A stretch of 64,000 bases of DNA, taken from the NCBI GenBank assembly GCA_951640165.1, contig OX621251.1:29350893-29414892 (forward strand), given 5' to 3'. Positions 40,891 through 52,389 of this stretch are shown here, piece by piece. This DNA comes from Pseudoips prasinana (Eukaryota; Arthropoda; Insecta; Lepidoptera; Nolidae). The position numbers and the translations under genes were made by a program. Each line of letters begins with the position of its first letter. Positions within the stretch are counted from its first letter, which is position 1. The notes under the pieces were generated by a model. It ran no database searches and was not told where the DNA came from. It saw only the letters and a program-made list of their open reading frames with translations.

Positions 40891-41576
40891 GGCTGATTTC
40901 AGAGACACGCGCGCGGCGCGCGCCGTAGGCCAGCGCGTTTCAACAGCGCGCGCTTGACGCGTGGACCATCTGAAACCAGTTTTAGTATCGCGCGTTTCTT
41001 TGTAATGTAGGGTCGTGTACAATCGTCATCATGGACACAAACCGATTAAGAGCCGATTTCACCGTTAAAATTAAACGCGATCAATTGACGCTAAACTCGG
41101 TTCTGCTTCCTGTAACTGAGTTTAGCGTGCATTGATCGCGTTTAATTTTAACGGTGAAATCGGCTGTAAGAGGATTAGCTATTTATTTTTTATGGAAAAG
41201 AGTGCAACAGCGACCTCGTCCTAGAAGATTGCAAATTACTCCGTTCAATGCCACATGGTTACTGAGAGGCGCCTTCGTGACATCGTTCTCCGATTTACGG
41301 GAAGGTAGTTACATTTTTTACAAAGGCCAGTTTTAACAAAAAGCATTACGTTTTATTTACGTGTACGCAACAGCGCGTGCGACCCGCGTCACTCTGAAAC
41401 GCAAACTGCCAGTAGAGGAGCTCGGGCTACGCGCGCTTCGGCAGCGCTGACCGACGGCGCGCGTCTCACCGGCGGCATGTTTGAACTGCGTGACTATGAA
41501 ACGCAACTACTATCTAGTGTAATTGCGCGCGCGCGTTTGGACGGCGCCGACCGCCGGCGCGACTCAGAAATCAGCC
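40891..41576. mobile_element. Non-autonomous PIF/Harbinger-type element with TTA target duplication
   Basis: It is flanked by TTA on both sides (40888-40890 and 41577-41579) with inverted ends GGCTGATTTC and GAAATCAGCC. The termini are GC-rich with many gcgc stretches. Inside, 41051-41100 and 41116-41165 form a near-perfect inverted repeat, and the adjacent frame 41154-41336 reads QQRPRPRRLQITPFN, LLRGAFVTSFSDLREGSYIF. This resembles the N-terminal region of Harbinger transposases (RRRxW..P.N..R...G.F.T...ELR) and then stops. The element is 686 bp and encodes no complete transposase. Confidence 0.75.
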
Positions 41577-42179
41577 TTAAAGTTTATTATTTTAATTTCT
41601 TACCTAAATATCAATATCAACGCTAAGCGTTGATATTGAAATTTCCACATTTTAACATTTCATACGTTTGTTTAAACATAGTTTGCGTCACTTAATTTAT
41701 ATTACAATCCAATTAGTAAAACCTTGTTACTGGCTTACTGTTAGATATATAAACTCTTTGTTCACTGCTTTTATTCTGCGAGTTATACACTCATGTGACA
41801 TGAGTTCATGTTGATATTTCCGCGAAGATTTAAGGGTTTAATTAGAGCGAAATTGTTTTTTTACTTTGTTCGTGTATGATTCTAAACAATTGTTATCCGA
41901 CTGCGTTAAAAGAAGGTTTTTATATCAACATTATAAATTTGAGCAAACCTTAAATGAAATAGGTATATTTTGGTAGGTTTATGAGCCATTATCAACCCTA
42001 CATCGCTAGATACATCTCGCTAAGATTAGGCAGTACTCTCTATGAAATTACGCGTATTTCTGTTTGTCACTGTCAAGGTCAAAGTGTGCCCCCCGAGACG
42101 TGGCATCATTACATATTTTCAAAAAAGCAAGCTTGAATGGCTAGGAATATGTAGGTAATATAGATTGTGTGGTCGTACT
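41577..42179. other. Intergenic, AT-rich
   Basis: A short palindrome ctaaatatcaatatcaacgc / gcgttgatattg near 41604-41640; nothing else recognised. Confidence 0.5.
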
Positions 42180-42525
42180 TCATCATAACAGCCGTAAGAA
42201 GTCCACTGCTGGACAAAACTCTCCACAAGAATCATCTTTGGACGACGGGTTGACGATCACAGAATTTATTTAATTTATTAAATAAATTACGTAATTTATT
42301 TAAATAAATTCTGTGATCGTCGACGAACGTAATTTATTTAAATAAATTAAATAAATTCTGTGATCGTCAACCCGTCGTCCAAAGATGATTCTTGTGGAGA
42401 GTCTTGTTCACAAGAATCATGGGTGATAGTAATCCGAAAAAAGCTGCTGCCCGTCTTCTGGTAGATATTCCCTTGAGTTGATTTCTACGCCCCCCACGGA
42501 ATTTGATGGGGTGATGATATTCTGA
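42180..42525 (-). repeat. RTE-derived repeat carrying a large palindrome
   Basis: The left part (cgtaagaagtccactgctgg) is an antisense RTE end. At 42218-42404 the arms actctccacaagaatcatct...gtgatcg and their reverse complement enclose AT-rich taaataaatt hairpins. The right part (gctgctgcccgtcttctggt, tagatattccct) matches 48065-48150 and 53400-53465. Confidence 0.75.
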
Positions 42526-42881
42526 TATTCGTCGCCTTCGCCACACACCAAAATTTAAGAAACTGAATTATCCAACGAATCTCAAGAACTTGTAAATGCG
42601 AAATATGCAAAAGCAAATTGGGTCTCGAAAGTCAGCCGGTCAAAAGGAGAGGTCAGAGCATCTATAGTCACATCTAATTTATCTTGAGAAGCCACATCCG
42701 CTCCGTGGAAAGTGGAGCTAGTATAATTTAGACCTGTCTCTACCATTTTACCAGCCATACTGTTCTTTATTTTTAAACAGTACCTGCACTAGAGAATTAA
42801 TGCCTGTTTTACGGGATACTTTCCAAACATATAAATCACATAATTGACGGACACTAGGTACATTCAGACTTAGAACAACAT
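42526..42881. other. Intergenic
   Basis: It contains a decayed SINE family C-like piece near 42770-42880 (cagtacctgcactagagaat, ctttccaaacatataaatca). No gene. Confidence 0.5.
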
Positions 42882-43472
42882 TTTTTTTAAAAAGACAACG
42901 CCCTCACTATAAAATCTAATCCCTGTGTCGCGGGGTACTTTACAAACACATGACTGCCTCGTTGGTCTAGCGGTAGCGTGTTCACCCGCAGAGAACGAGG
43001 TCCTGGGTTCAAAACCCGGGTCGGGCCAAAAAGTGTTTTCGGGGCTTTGCTATAAATCTTCTCAGCATCAGCCCGAAGTCTGGGAGTAGGCGGCATTTAT
43101 ACCCCGTGCCTCGGAGAGCACGTAAAGCCGTCGGTCCTGTACCTAACCTCTTTCCGGTCGTGTCGCCTAGGCGTCCCATCGGATCATGAGAGTGATGGAA
43201 TAGAAAGTGCTCCTGTGTTGGCACACACACTTGAGCACTATAATATGTCTCGCGCAGATGGCTAATCTCTGTTGAAACTGGCCGCCGTGGCCGAAATTCG
43301 GCTGGGAGGACACTACTACTACAAACATATAATTGACAGACACAAAGTACATACAGACTCAGAACAACTATTTATGGGTCACACAAATTGTTGTCCAGCA
43401 CGGGAATCGAACCCAGTATACAAAGTGGCGAGTCGACTGTCTTAACCGCTGCGCCACACGTGCAATCAGTAA
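42882..43472 (-). repeat. SINE family C copy split by a SINE B insertion
   Basis: The left half is 42882-42950 (ccctgtgtcgcggggtactt) and the right half 43322-43472 (cagactcagaacaactattt, then the reversed tRNA head cgggaatcgaaccc and gcgactgtctt-like sequence). The intruding SINE B is bounded by acaaacacat and acaaacatat, its target duplication. Intact family C copies are at 54725-54912 and 55225-55402. Confidence 0.75.
42951..43312 (+). repeat. tRNA-derived SINE, family B, copy 2 (full length)
   Basis: The head is ctcgttggtctagcggtagc, then gaggtcctgggttcaaaacc (B box). The body has cagcccgaagtctgggag, ctttccggtcgtgtcgccta and ggatcatgagagtgatggaa, ending ggccgaaattcggctgggag. Apparent ORFs in it on either strand are spurious. 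Confidence 0.85.
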
Positions 43473-43552
43473 GTGTTCTCCCTAGTGTAAAACGAACCAA
43501 CCACAGTTGCTGGCCAGGTATATCTCCTTTGTTGATTGTCCAATAGAGCTGA

Positions 43553-43910
43553 TGTCCTCCCGACCGAATTTCGGCCACGGCGGCCAGTCTTAATGGAGAC
43601 TAGCCAACTGCGCAGGATATATTATAGTGCACAAGTGTGTGCGCAAACACAGGGGCACTTTCTATTCCATCACTCTCATGATCCGATGGGACGCCTAGCG
43701 ACACGACCGGAAAGAGTTCAGGTACAGGACCGACGGCTTTACGTGCTCTCCGTGGCACGGGGGTGTAATACCGCCAACTTCCAGACTTCGGGCTGATACA
43801 GAGAAATTTCTTTTTACGGAAAAATCCCAAAATCACTTTTTGCCCGACCCGGGATTTGAACCCAGAACCTCATTATCTGCGGTTGAACACGCTGCCGCTA
43901 GACCAACGAC
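43553..43910 (-). repeat. tRNA-derived SINE, family B, copy 3 (full length)
   Basis: Reverse complement of the copy at 42951, with which it forms an inverted pair about 240 bp apart. The tRNA head is at the right (gggatttgaacccagaacct). Confidence 0.85.
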
Positions 43911-43998
43911 CAATAGAGGTAATGAATGCGGTAAGACGCTATACATCCGCTTTGTAGGTTATCGGCTACACTCAAGGCAAATATTGTCTGTATATATT

Positions 43999-44160
43999 GA
44001 CTGACCTGATGGTCTAGTGGTTAGTTACCATAGATCGTAGGTTGGATCCCCACCCATGACGAATTTTTGTGTGATGAGCACGATTACTTATTTATACATT
44101 TGATTCGAGTTTCGATTTGGTTCGAGTTTTCTAAATGTAATGAATACAATCAATAAATAA
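43999..44160 (+). repeat. tRNA-like SINE head
   Basis: It reads ctgatggtctagtggttagt (A box-like) and aggttggatccccaccca (B box-like), then ttttgtgtgatgagcacgat as in families A and F. It is not a functional tRNA, as no acceptor stem pairs. Confidence 0.5.
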
Positions 44161-44167
44161 TGAACAA

Positions 44168-44216
44168 ACACACACACACACACAGAGAGAGACACACACA
44201 CACACACAACACACAT
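44168..44216. repeat. (CA)n/(GA)n microsatellite
   Basis: Mixed ca and ga dinucleotides; the 71-codon frame across it is a repeat artefact. Confidence 0.85.
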
Positions 44217-44756
44217 AACCCACCTAGAGCTGTCAATATTTATTTGTACCTAGTCCTAGTATTTTTTTTTGATATTTCTAGTATTTTGGGTTTGGATATT
44301 GTAACTTGGGAAGGAGCGAGGAAGCCCCAACACAAGTATTTTATAACTTACTGGGGCAGCCTCATAATATTTTAAACTGTAATTACGAAATCCAATAAAT
44401 CATTTTTATTGGAACGAAGTTCCTTATCGCGCGTTGTGAAAGGGGGCTAGACGGAAAAAAATCTTACGAAAAGTTGTCACGACACTTTTTGCAGATGTGC
44501 GGCGTGCGCATGTTTCTCTCTCTCTCTCTTATAGAAAGCAAGCCAGATATTTTCATTTCTATTTCGCATTGTGGTGTCGCGACGATTATTTTTGTTGAGT
44601 GTATACAGGTTTTTGTACATAATAAATAATTTTAAGAAATAACTTCGTTCCCTCCGGGTGTCCCTTGACACCTCTCAAGTTTATTTTTAATTTTACTTAT
44701 TTATTATTACTTATTCTGTATCTGGGTGTAACTTATCTATAATATGTATAACTAGC

Positions 44757-44805
44757 AGCCCGTCCCGGCTTCGCACGGGTGGACATTTATTTTTAAACAT
44801 GTTAG
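44757..44805. repeat. Dispersed repeat head (cccgtcccggcttcgcacgg)
   Basis: The short string agcccgtcccggcttcgcac is a very frequent start of an insect dispersed repeat. A decayed version is at about 60447 (gcgacctgccccaacgtcac). Confidence 0.5.
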
Positions 44806-45182
44806 CATAACGTAAACCTCTATCTCAGAAAGAAAGAGAAGAAATCATTTGTTTAGGGAAGCATTAAGTCAAAGGTATAAATAACATGGTCTGATTTTGA
44901 TCGGAATTTCTATTAAATGTTTAAATATTAAAAGTCGTTATAGTGACGTAGCTACAATAGTTAGATACGTGATATTGCAACATTTTTTGTAGATATTTAT
45001 ATGTTTTTTTTAATATTGTGGAACATTTTTTTGTTCTATCATCAATCGTTATCGCAGCGCATGCGATGAAAGATATTTTATAGGCCTTTACACCTTGTGA
45101 TTGTGATTTTACACCTTGCGTTACTTATTGTTGTAGTTTTAGTAAGGATCCTTATTTTTTTCTTGCTATAAAATGGCCTATA

Positions 45183-45328
45183 TTAATCAGTGCAATGCAA
45201 ATGGTGCATTCAAATGGTGAATTTTCTTTTTAAATCGGTCCAGTACTTTTTAAGCTTAATCAGTGCAATGCAAATGGTGCATTCAAATGGTGAATTTTCT
45301 TTTTAAATCGGTCCAGTACTTTTTAAGC
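45183..45328 (+). repeat. Perfect 73-bp tandem duplication
   Basis: 45183-45255 and 45256-45328 appear identical (ttaatcagtgcaatgcaaat... to ...gtactttttaagc). The lack of divergence means it is recent. Confidence 0.95.
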
Positions 45329-45714
45329 CAAACCTTTCCTCTTTATAATATTAATATAGGTAGGTTACCTAATAATCTAAAAACACTACAATGCAGATTA
45401 TTTAGAATGGAATTATTTAAATGGTTGAATGAAAATAGCTTCTATAGCAGTAAGATATTCCTGAAACTGAACATTCGCGTGCCTTAGTTTTTAAGCAAAA
45501 CATGTATGGTCTAATTCAATTTTATAAAAGCTCTGTATTCCATGTCTATGGCAAATAAATATATGATTTTGACTGTATGACTATGACTATATGACTATGA
45601 TTATGTATTAAAAATATACAAGTATATTTAGCAGTTGCCATAATACATGCTCTGTTAGGGATCAGATGGCAGTTGTCCCAAGATACTACGATTTACTTTA
45701 TTCATCATATGTAG

Positions 45715-45960
45715 TAAAAATATTAGACTTCAACTAGATAATTAAACATAATCTCTTGACAATAACTTCATAAGAGCTAGCTAAATATCATTGCTATAAT
45801 AAAATAAATTTTATAAATGTTTTCATACAATGTGTACCTAAATATCTATGTTACTAGAAATAATAATGTATACAACTATATTACTACAAACATGTTCTGA
45901 CTATTTACAAGCGCTTTTTTAAAGTCTACGTTAGTAAAAACCTTTTTTATTTATTTTATT
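45715..45960 (-). repeat. Dispersed repeat family E, reverse copy
   Basis: Reverse complement of 1933-2185 with high identity (tagactt...gataattaaacataatctc, tgttctgactatttacaagc). Confidence 0.8.
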
Positions 45961-45984
45961 TATACATCCGACCAACTAAATCTA

Positions 45985-46084
45985 ATGACATTGATGGAAT
46001 AGAAAGTGTACTACAATATGTTCCGCGCAAATGGCTTATCTCCATTGAGACTGGCCGCCGTGGCCGAAATTCGGCTAGGAGGAC
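45985..46084 (+). repeat. SINE family B 3' fragment
   Basis: Only the terminal part is present (ttgatggaatagaaagtg, then ggccgccgtggccgaaattc). Confidence 0.7.
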
Positions 46085-46837
46085 ATTATTGGTAACTAAA
46101 AAACAAAATTGCGACATCTGAAAAATGTGAATGGACTAGGTACCGTATGAAATTACATAACATTTAGAGAATCTCATAAAGTAATCCAAACATCAACAAA
46201 CGAACTTCCAGGATGACGCACCAGAAATGTGCGGCCTGTTACCACGACACCCGAAACTGGAACTATTTGTCCCTCAAAGGTTACGCTGAACAAAATACTT
46301 AATTACTTGCATTTCTAGCCGTGACTTGAACAAGGGAGAGCAAGTCACTGCCAAAATTACTTTTTGGCTGACGTCATTATTCTGTAGAGGGGGTGGGAGA
46401 GTGGATAGCAAATGCTTAGTAGGTCAAGGCTGTTTAATTATTACTTAATAGCAATCCTTACAACTTAGACTATGTCACTCTCCACGATACCTTCGAAAAA
46501 GAAAACATTAATAATATCGATGTTTCGTAGTATCTTGTCTCCTCGTCCAAAATTAAACCAATTTACATTTGTTGTTCAGTAGTCAAACGAGAAGAGATTA
46601 GGCTAATTCTGGCCATTTTATATCTTCGTTGCTAGTCGCCATGTTAGTTTACTAGGCATTTATTTTTTAAATTGATTTTGTGCAGGTTATAATAACTACC
46701 TAAATCAGGTTAATAAGCAATAACTTATTCTTACTTCTTTTGTACGATTACACCAGCACTTGTTCTTTAGATTCCTGTGTCGCATGGGATTTTAGATGAA
46801 TATCCCCCACTCCCACCGTAAATTGCACAATGTTGGT
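46085..46837. other. Intergenic
   Basis: No gene or repeat that I can name. Confidence 0.5.
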
Positions 46838-47145
46838 AAAGTTAGCGTATATAAATATAAACTATATTTTTATACGCCAAGTTTAAGAATTCAAGTATGT
46901 ATTTAATGTATAAAAATATTTCTGTATAAAAAAACGCTGTAAAACTTGGCGTTTATAAACATGAACTATATTTATATACGCCAAGTTGTACAATTCAAAT
47001 ATTAATTTACTGTATAAAAATATTTTTGTATCAGCCATCGTTGTATAACTTGTCGTATATAAATATGTACTATATTTATAAATATACGCAGAGTTTCACA
47101 ATTCAAATATTCATTCGCTTTAAAAAATATTACTGTATGAAATTA
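46838..47145. repeat. Tandem array of three hairpin-bearing units (~100-108 bp)
   Basis: Each unit has a palindrome of the type acttggcgtatataaata / tatttatatacgccaagt (about 46844-46877, 46943-46985, 47047-47094), followed by caattcaaatatt and gtataaaaatatt. Divergence rises toward the third unit. Confidence 0.85.
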
Positions 47146-47714
47146 ATCTTAGATATTTTAGAGATTTACATTATTTTCCGCTACATCTTGGAAAATGGTA
47201 CATACCAATTTTCTTAACAAGTATTTAATGTTGATTCTTACTTATTCAGACCAATTTTGCCTACCTATTAACGGCGAGATGTGTAATTAATTTAAATTCA
47301 GTAACTAATTTTCTCTACCATATCAAGCGACTACGATTCTGCTACGCTATGCTGTGCTACGGCAAATATTCTATGATGTCCATTGCCCAGACTAGAAGTA
47401 AAAAAGTTCAAATTTGAGCTTCAAAATGTAATAATTCATTTTTGAAGCGAACATTTAAATCTACCAAATCTTTTATGCAATCTACCCAATGAACCAATAC
47501 ATAATGAGGCGTTTTAAATTTCAGTAACGTACGGCAAATAATTCTTAAAGCAAGTCAATTAAAATCACAAATCTAGAAACGTAATCACAAAAATTAAGTT
47601 GTACTTAGTACAAAATAATGTTTACTACAGCTGGCAGAATTTTAATTTTGTAAGAAACTGGGAACTACATGAAAAACAAATGGAAAATGTCGCAATTTGC
47701 CGACAAATCTGTAC
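47146..47714. other. Intergenic, AT-rich
   Basis: Nothing recognised. Confidence 0.5.
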
Positions 47715-48000
47715 GGGGTTATAGTACAGATTTGTCGTATTTTTGTGTGATTCGCACGATTATTTGTCCTGTGTCTAGATAATATTTATATCAATATTAT
47801 TTATTTCTCTCCACAATATTATAATATGTTACATAGTGTTATGGTTACAGACATTGAAAATTGTACAACATTAAGCAAAAATATTGACGTATACACATAC
47901 ATTACATTTATTATATATAACATGTTTGTATTTACAAATACATAGGTATGTTTATCAGTTGCCTGGTTGCCATAGTACAGGCCCTGCCTAGTTTGACAAT
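47715..48000 (+). repeat. SINE family F, divergent copy
   Basis: It contains tttgtgtgattcgcacgatt, atttgtcctgtgtctagata and, after an AT-rich stretch, gttgccatagtacaggccct. Confidence 0.5.
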
Positions 48001-48002
48001 AG

Positions 48003-48153
48003 CCTCCCACAAGAATCATCTTGGGGATATGCCATAATCGCCCCGCTTGGCAGACGGGTTGGCGATCGCGAAGCTGCTGCCCGTCCTCAAGTAGATATTC
48101 CCTCGGGACGACTTCTACACCCCCACGGGATGAGATGGGGTGATGATATTTTG
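48003..48153 (+). repeat. Fragment of RTE-associated repeat
   Basis: ctcccacaagaatcatcttg, gatatgccataatcgccccg and gatgagatggggtgatgata; shared with 42400-42520 and 53330-53470. A family A SINE is inserted directly at its end. Confidence 0.65.
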
Positions 48154-48398
48154 ACCGTAGCCTAGTTGGTAGTGCTCCTGCCTACGAAGCTGGTGGTCCT
48201 GGGTTCGAATCCCGGTAAGTGCAAATATTTGTGTGATGAGCACGAATATTTGTTTCTGAGTCATGGATGTTTTCTATGTATTTATCTATCTATATAAGTA
48301 TGTATATCGTCGCCTGGTACCCATAGTACAAGCTTTACTTAGTTTAGGGCTAGGATGATCTATGTGACATTGTCCCTATATATTATTATTATTATATT
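48152..48398 (+). repeat. tRNA-derived SINE, family A, copy 3
   Basis: Full length: head gaccgtagcctagttggtag, B box gggttcgaatccc, body ending acattgtccctatatattat. Confidence 0.85.
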
Positions 48399-48449
48399 CG
48401 CCGCCGTCACCACACAGCAAAGCATATATAGGCAGATAATCCCAAGATC

Positions 48450-48540
48450 AAGCGCCTGTGTTTGCGCACACACTTGTGGATACGTCCCGCGGAAATAGCT
48501 AGTCTCCATTGAGACTGGCCGGCAATTGTCCGGGACATTA
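48450..48540 (+). repeat. SINE family B 3' fragment
   Basis: cctgtgtttgcgcacacact, then tagtctccattgagactggc; the terminal part is rearranged. Confidence 0.55.
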
Positions 48541-49374
48541 TTATTCATGATTAACAAAATTCTAGTACTATACAATATTAAAAAGAAGAATGTTATCAAT
48601 TTGGCTTAGGATTTTTATATATGTCGTGTATGAAATTTCTCAGTTGTTTGAGTACAGGTTTTTAATATTTATTTCGTTATGCAATGCTTTTAAAATGATT
48701 CCTATATACATTTTTCTGTGTTATTTTTATTTCAAGGAAGTTGTATGCTTTATACAAAGTCATTATTTTATATTATTTAATATAAAATAATGATTGTGTT
48801 TAAAAGCCTTAATAGTCATTATACAACCACATTGCTTATGAAAACAATAATTCCTTTCAACTTACCGTGAAGGCACCCTAACCCTCTATCCCTATTATAA
48901 TAGGAGGCCCAAACTACCCCGTAACAGTTATCTAACGTATTCGAATTGTTTGAATGTATAAACAATGAATTAATTATCTTGCGGATTGTCTATGAATCAC
49001 AATGGGGCTCATTAGGCTACCTTGTAGATGTGGCTAGGGGACAATGCCACAGTATTAATTGGTTGCCAGTAGGACCAGAAACAACGCAATTATATTATTA
49101 GGAACCACAAATGGCGGCACGTGTGAAGCATTAGTTAAGTTAGTCGCCTAGCTTGGATTCGATCCCCGCACAACTATGTGCATGACCCATAAATGGTTAC
49201 CGTAATGTCATGCAGGGATTTATGTGACTAGTACGCTCGGAGACTTTTAAAAAAAGAACAATAAAATATTTTAGAGAATCTTTTCCTTATTTATTGTTAG
49301 GTTTACTTATTGTTCCTACAATCACAGTCGAGAGAATTGAAAGAGGAATTGTGTTAAAATCGTTTTTTTTATAA
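48541..49374. other. Intergenic
   Basis: A decayed tRNA-like stretch is near 49135-49200 (agttagtcgcctagcttgga). A short palindrome attattttatattatttaat / atataaaataat lies near 48762-48791. No gene. Confidence 0.45.
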
Positions 49375-49660
49375 TGGCCTGGCTACCTGGCTATATTTTG
49401 GGACATTATTCACACACCACCATGTTATCCGTAACTAAGCCGATGGATAATATGGAATACTATGGAAACTAATTACTACTACTAAATAATACGAAACAAA
49501 ATAATACTTCTTTTTTTTCTTTGCAAATGCATGCTGATATAGATAATTACACCCAGACTCAGGACAAACAAACATGTTCATACACACAAAATGTATCCCG
49601 GATAGAAATCGAACCCACGAACTGCGTCGTGAAACCAACCACGCCAACCAGCCCGTCGAT
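49375..49660 (-). repeat. SINE family F, reverse copy
   Basis: In reverse it has the head ggtttcacgacgcagttcgt-like B region (gggttcgattt) near 49610 and the ending tgggacattattcacaca near 49400. An A/T-rich insertion separates them. Confidence 0.55.
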
Positions 49661-50599
49661 TATAAAAATCTTCCAATTAAAAAAATACCTATATATATTT
49701 AAGTATTTTTTCCATTACAAAAAAAAACAAATTCCACTTTATTCTCTTTATATTATTAGTTTGGATAGTTTAGACATAGTATAGCGGGATACCAACTTCC
49801 TGCCCTTAGGTTTCTATTCAGGTGCTTCCATAAGTTATGAAAGATCACAAAAGTTCACAAAAAAGGTAGTACCTTTACTCGTGTAGTGTAATTTATTACA
49901 TAGTCTTTTCAAGGCAGTTTCACGTAATTATTATTCTGTGTGTTATCACGTATTCTGTGACAGTGACGAAGGATGTAATGGGTAGCTTTACTTGCAGGAG
50001 ATTAGAATGGTAACAGGTTTATGCTATTCGAAGCTACGTATATATTTTTTCCGGTGTAAATCATCCAATATGGGTATCCTCTGCGCAGTAGGTTGAGTAC
50101 TCCCCGGGGATTCCGTATACTAAGCGATAATTGGACCAGTTTCTAATGAGAACATCTTCGACTAACTAATAGTTATGTGTCCTTAAAAGCCTAATACGAA
50201 CTGGTTCTTATTTTTAAATCGATTTATTTAAAAGCATATCAATGTATTAAGTTCTTACACGCCTCCTATAGTCTGCGTTTTTATTCGAATCTAAAAAGCG
50301 ATGAGAAAAACGGTTATCTTCCAAACGTGGATCAGACGATTCCATGATTTTGTCCTTATATCGGTACATCTATCACCGCCGGTGTCTAACTTGCACCAAG
50401 ATTGCTTCGAGTTCATGATTCATGTCTACCATAACCGCCACTTAAGAACCGAATAAAATGCAACACATCCTTCACTCTCTAGATACGTGGCTCTGCATAT
50501 GGACCTTGTCGGTGAACGTGGGAAGACTATAATAAACTTTTCCTAAGCTGCTATGCTACCAATATCTGCAATGATAGAAAATCAGTAGTTTTCAGACAC
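49661..50599. other. Intergenic
   Basis: No gene. 50340-50560 is less AT-rich and could be the decayed upstream part of the reverse transcriptase remnant that follows. Confidence 0.4.
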
Positions 50600-50900
50600 T
50601 AACTACTTGGAGGTCACTATCGACTCGTATAAATACTACTCGTATTAACCAAGAACGTCAACCGCGTTCGCACGAGGAGTAAATCCGAGCGGCTCAGCTC
50701 CGTTCAGTGCTATCGACCAAACTACCTCTCAAGGTCAAGTTGAGCTTCTACAAAGACTTAACTCGTATAAGATTAACTTACATGGCACAACTTTGGTTCG
50801 CCATAACAAGCAAACTCAACTAGAAAAAGGCATAGCTATAGCTCTCATCGTAAGATACGCGGCAATCAAGAGTTGGAGATCGTCAGACGCCTGACCGTGC
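50600..50900 (+). pseudogene. Decayed Jockey-like reverse transcriptase remnant
   Basis: Broken frames recall the thumb region of Jockey-type LINEs: a YLGVTIDS-like start near 50608, ALSTKLPLKVKLSFYKDLTR-like sequence near 50715-50770, then LTYMAQLWF. Many stops and shifts; an old copy. Confidence 0.5.
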
Positions 50901-50999
50901 TTAATTAATACTTGTCTTGGCTGACAACTAATCAGAGAATAGCCACCTGAAAGACATTATACATAAGAATATTTTAATGTCATAAGGACCTGGTGAAGG

Positions 51000-51400
51000 T
51001 GCAAGTCCTGAATAACTATGGGTGCAATTCGAGGGCAGGCTCGTTGTGGTCAGGCCGAATAAGGCCGGACCACCTGGTGAAAGAAAAGAAAAGAGGTCCA
51101 CCAAGCCACCCTTTCTTTCCCCCCCCCCCCTGAGCACAATCCAAATTAGCACGGCCCCTCCAGTATCAGGCCTCCGCCGCGCGCCGCCATTTGCACACCC
51201 AACAAATAAGTCGTGTAAGCGACCGGCGATAGTCATCTCGGTCAGGGGCAGGCAGCTAGATTCCTCTGTCTTAGTGAGGCAGTATAAGAAGATTAGAATG
51301 AAAATGTTCTTCTTATCTCGAACCATATTCTATTCTTTATTCCTTTGCATCTTTCGGCTATCAAACCAAAATTAGGCGAGTAACAAGATTTAGTACTATT
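51000..51400. other. GC-rich segment, probable repeat
   Basis: It includes a run of 12 C near 51119, the palindromic ggccgaataaggccgg and long overlapping open frames on both strands (51022-51375 and 51326-50928). Composition rather than coding explains the open frames; I recognise no domain. Confidence 0.4.
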
Positions 51401-52100
51401 AGATACCTACTTTAATATCAAATATTTATAATCTGACTCGTTCCTAGAATTAAAGCTAAAGCTTTCAAACGTTTTAAAGGAAATACTACTTCTTAGGCAA
51501 CCTTTAATTAAGTTTCATAAGTTAAATTGCCTCCTTTACAGAACTATCTCTTGCGAAGAAAATATTGCAGATAATAATATTATATATCTGTCTCCAGTAA
51601 ACTACGGTAATGTCTTGTTAGTTTGTACTTTAAAACCGACTTTAAAAGAAAGAGGTTGGCAATTCAATGTTAGTTTTTATTTTACGTATGTTTGTGAGAT
51701 ACGCACTTAGTGCGTTGTGTTCCTTTTTATTCGATGGAAAATGCTTAATCACCTCAGATGGGTGAAGGGCGTTAAATAGCTGTAGAGGAAGATGGGAGTG
51801 AAAAACCAGTGAGGTAAATGAGTGTGCCCGTATCTGGATTGCTGGATCGAAACGCTGCGAATCTCCTTCGCTGGTTCTTGAGGCAATGGACATTTAAGCA
51901 CGAAGGTACTGGTACTTAACTATTTTTATATGATTATTGATTACCGTAACATTATTTCAAGGTCACTGTACGCAATTGTGAGCACATGAGCGAGAATATT
52001 TATTTAACGAAGCGGATTCGCAATATGATCCCCGTTCTAACGGGTTGTGATAGTCAACAAGTTAAAAAAAACATTTATTTTGTTTAAATGTTAGGTTTAT
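51401..52100. other. Intergenic
   Basis: No feature that I can support. Confidence 0.5.
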
Positions 52101-52108
52101 GTGGTATA

Positions 52109-52235
52109 GATAGATAGATAACTCTTTATTGTACACCAAGTAAAATAAAATATAAGGAACAAGGATGCATTACAAAAATGTACAATTGGCGGCCTTATCA
52201 CAAAATGTGATCTCTTCCAGACATGTGGTATCATC
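52109..52235 (-). repeat. Family D repeat, copy
   Basis: (gata)n, then actctttattgtacaccaag, and acaattggcggccttatcac, gtgatctcttccagaca. Confidence 0.75.
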
Positions 52236-52389
52236 ATTGTTATTTCCTACCGCGGAATGCATAAAATGACAGTTGGAAATAAAGAAAGAAAAACATATTT
52301 ATCCGTTTTTGCGCATACACTCGAGCACAGTGTATGTGTATGTGCTGCGAAGTTGGCTAGTCTTCGTAGACATTGGGTGGCCTTTTAAA

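Noticed and set aside
42951..43030. Functional tRNA gene
   Set aside because: The A and B boxes are present but no acceptor stem pairs and the sequence continues as a SINE body; the same applies to the heads at 3949, 43999 and 48152.
51022..51375. 117-codon GC-rich gene
   Set aside because: Open on both strands because of composition (C run, Pro/Arg-rich); no start context or domain, and it follows a decayed LINE.
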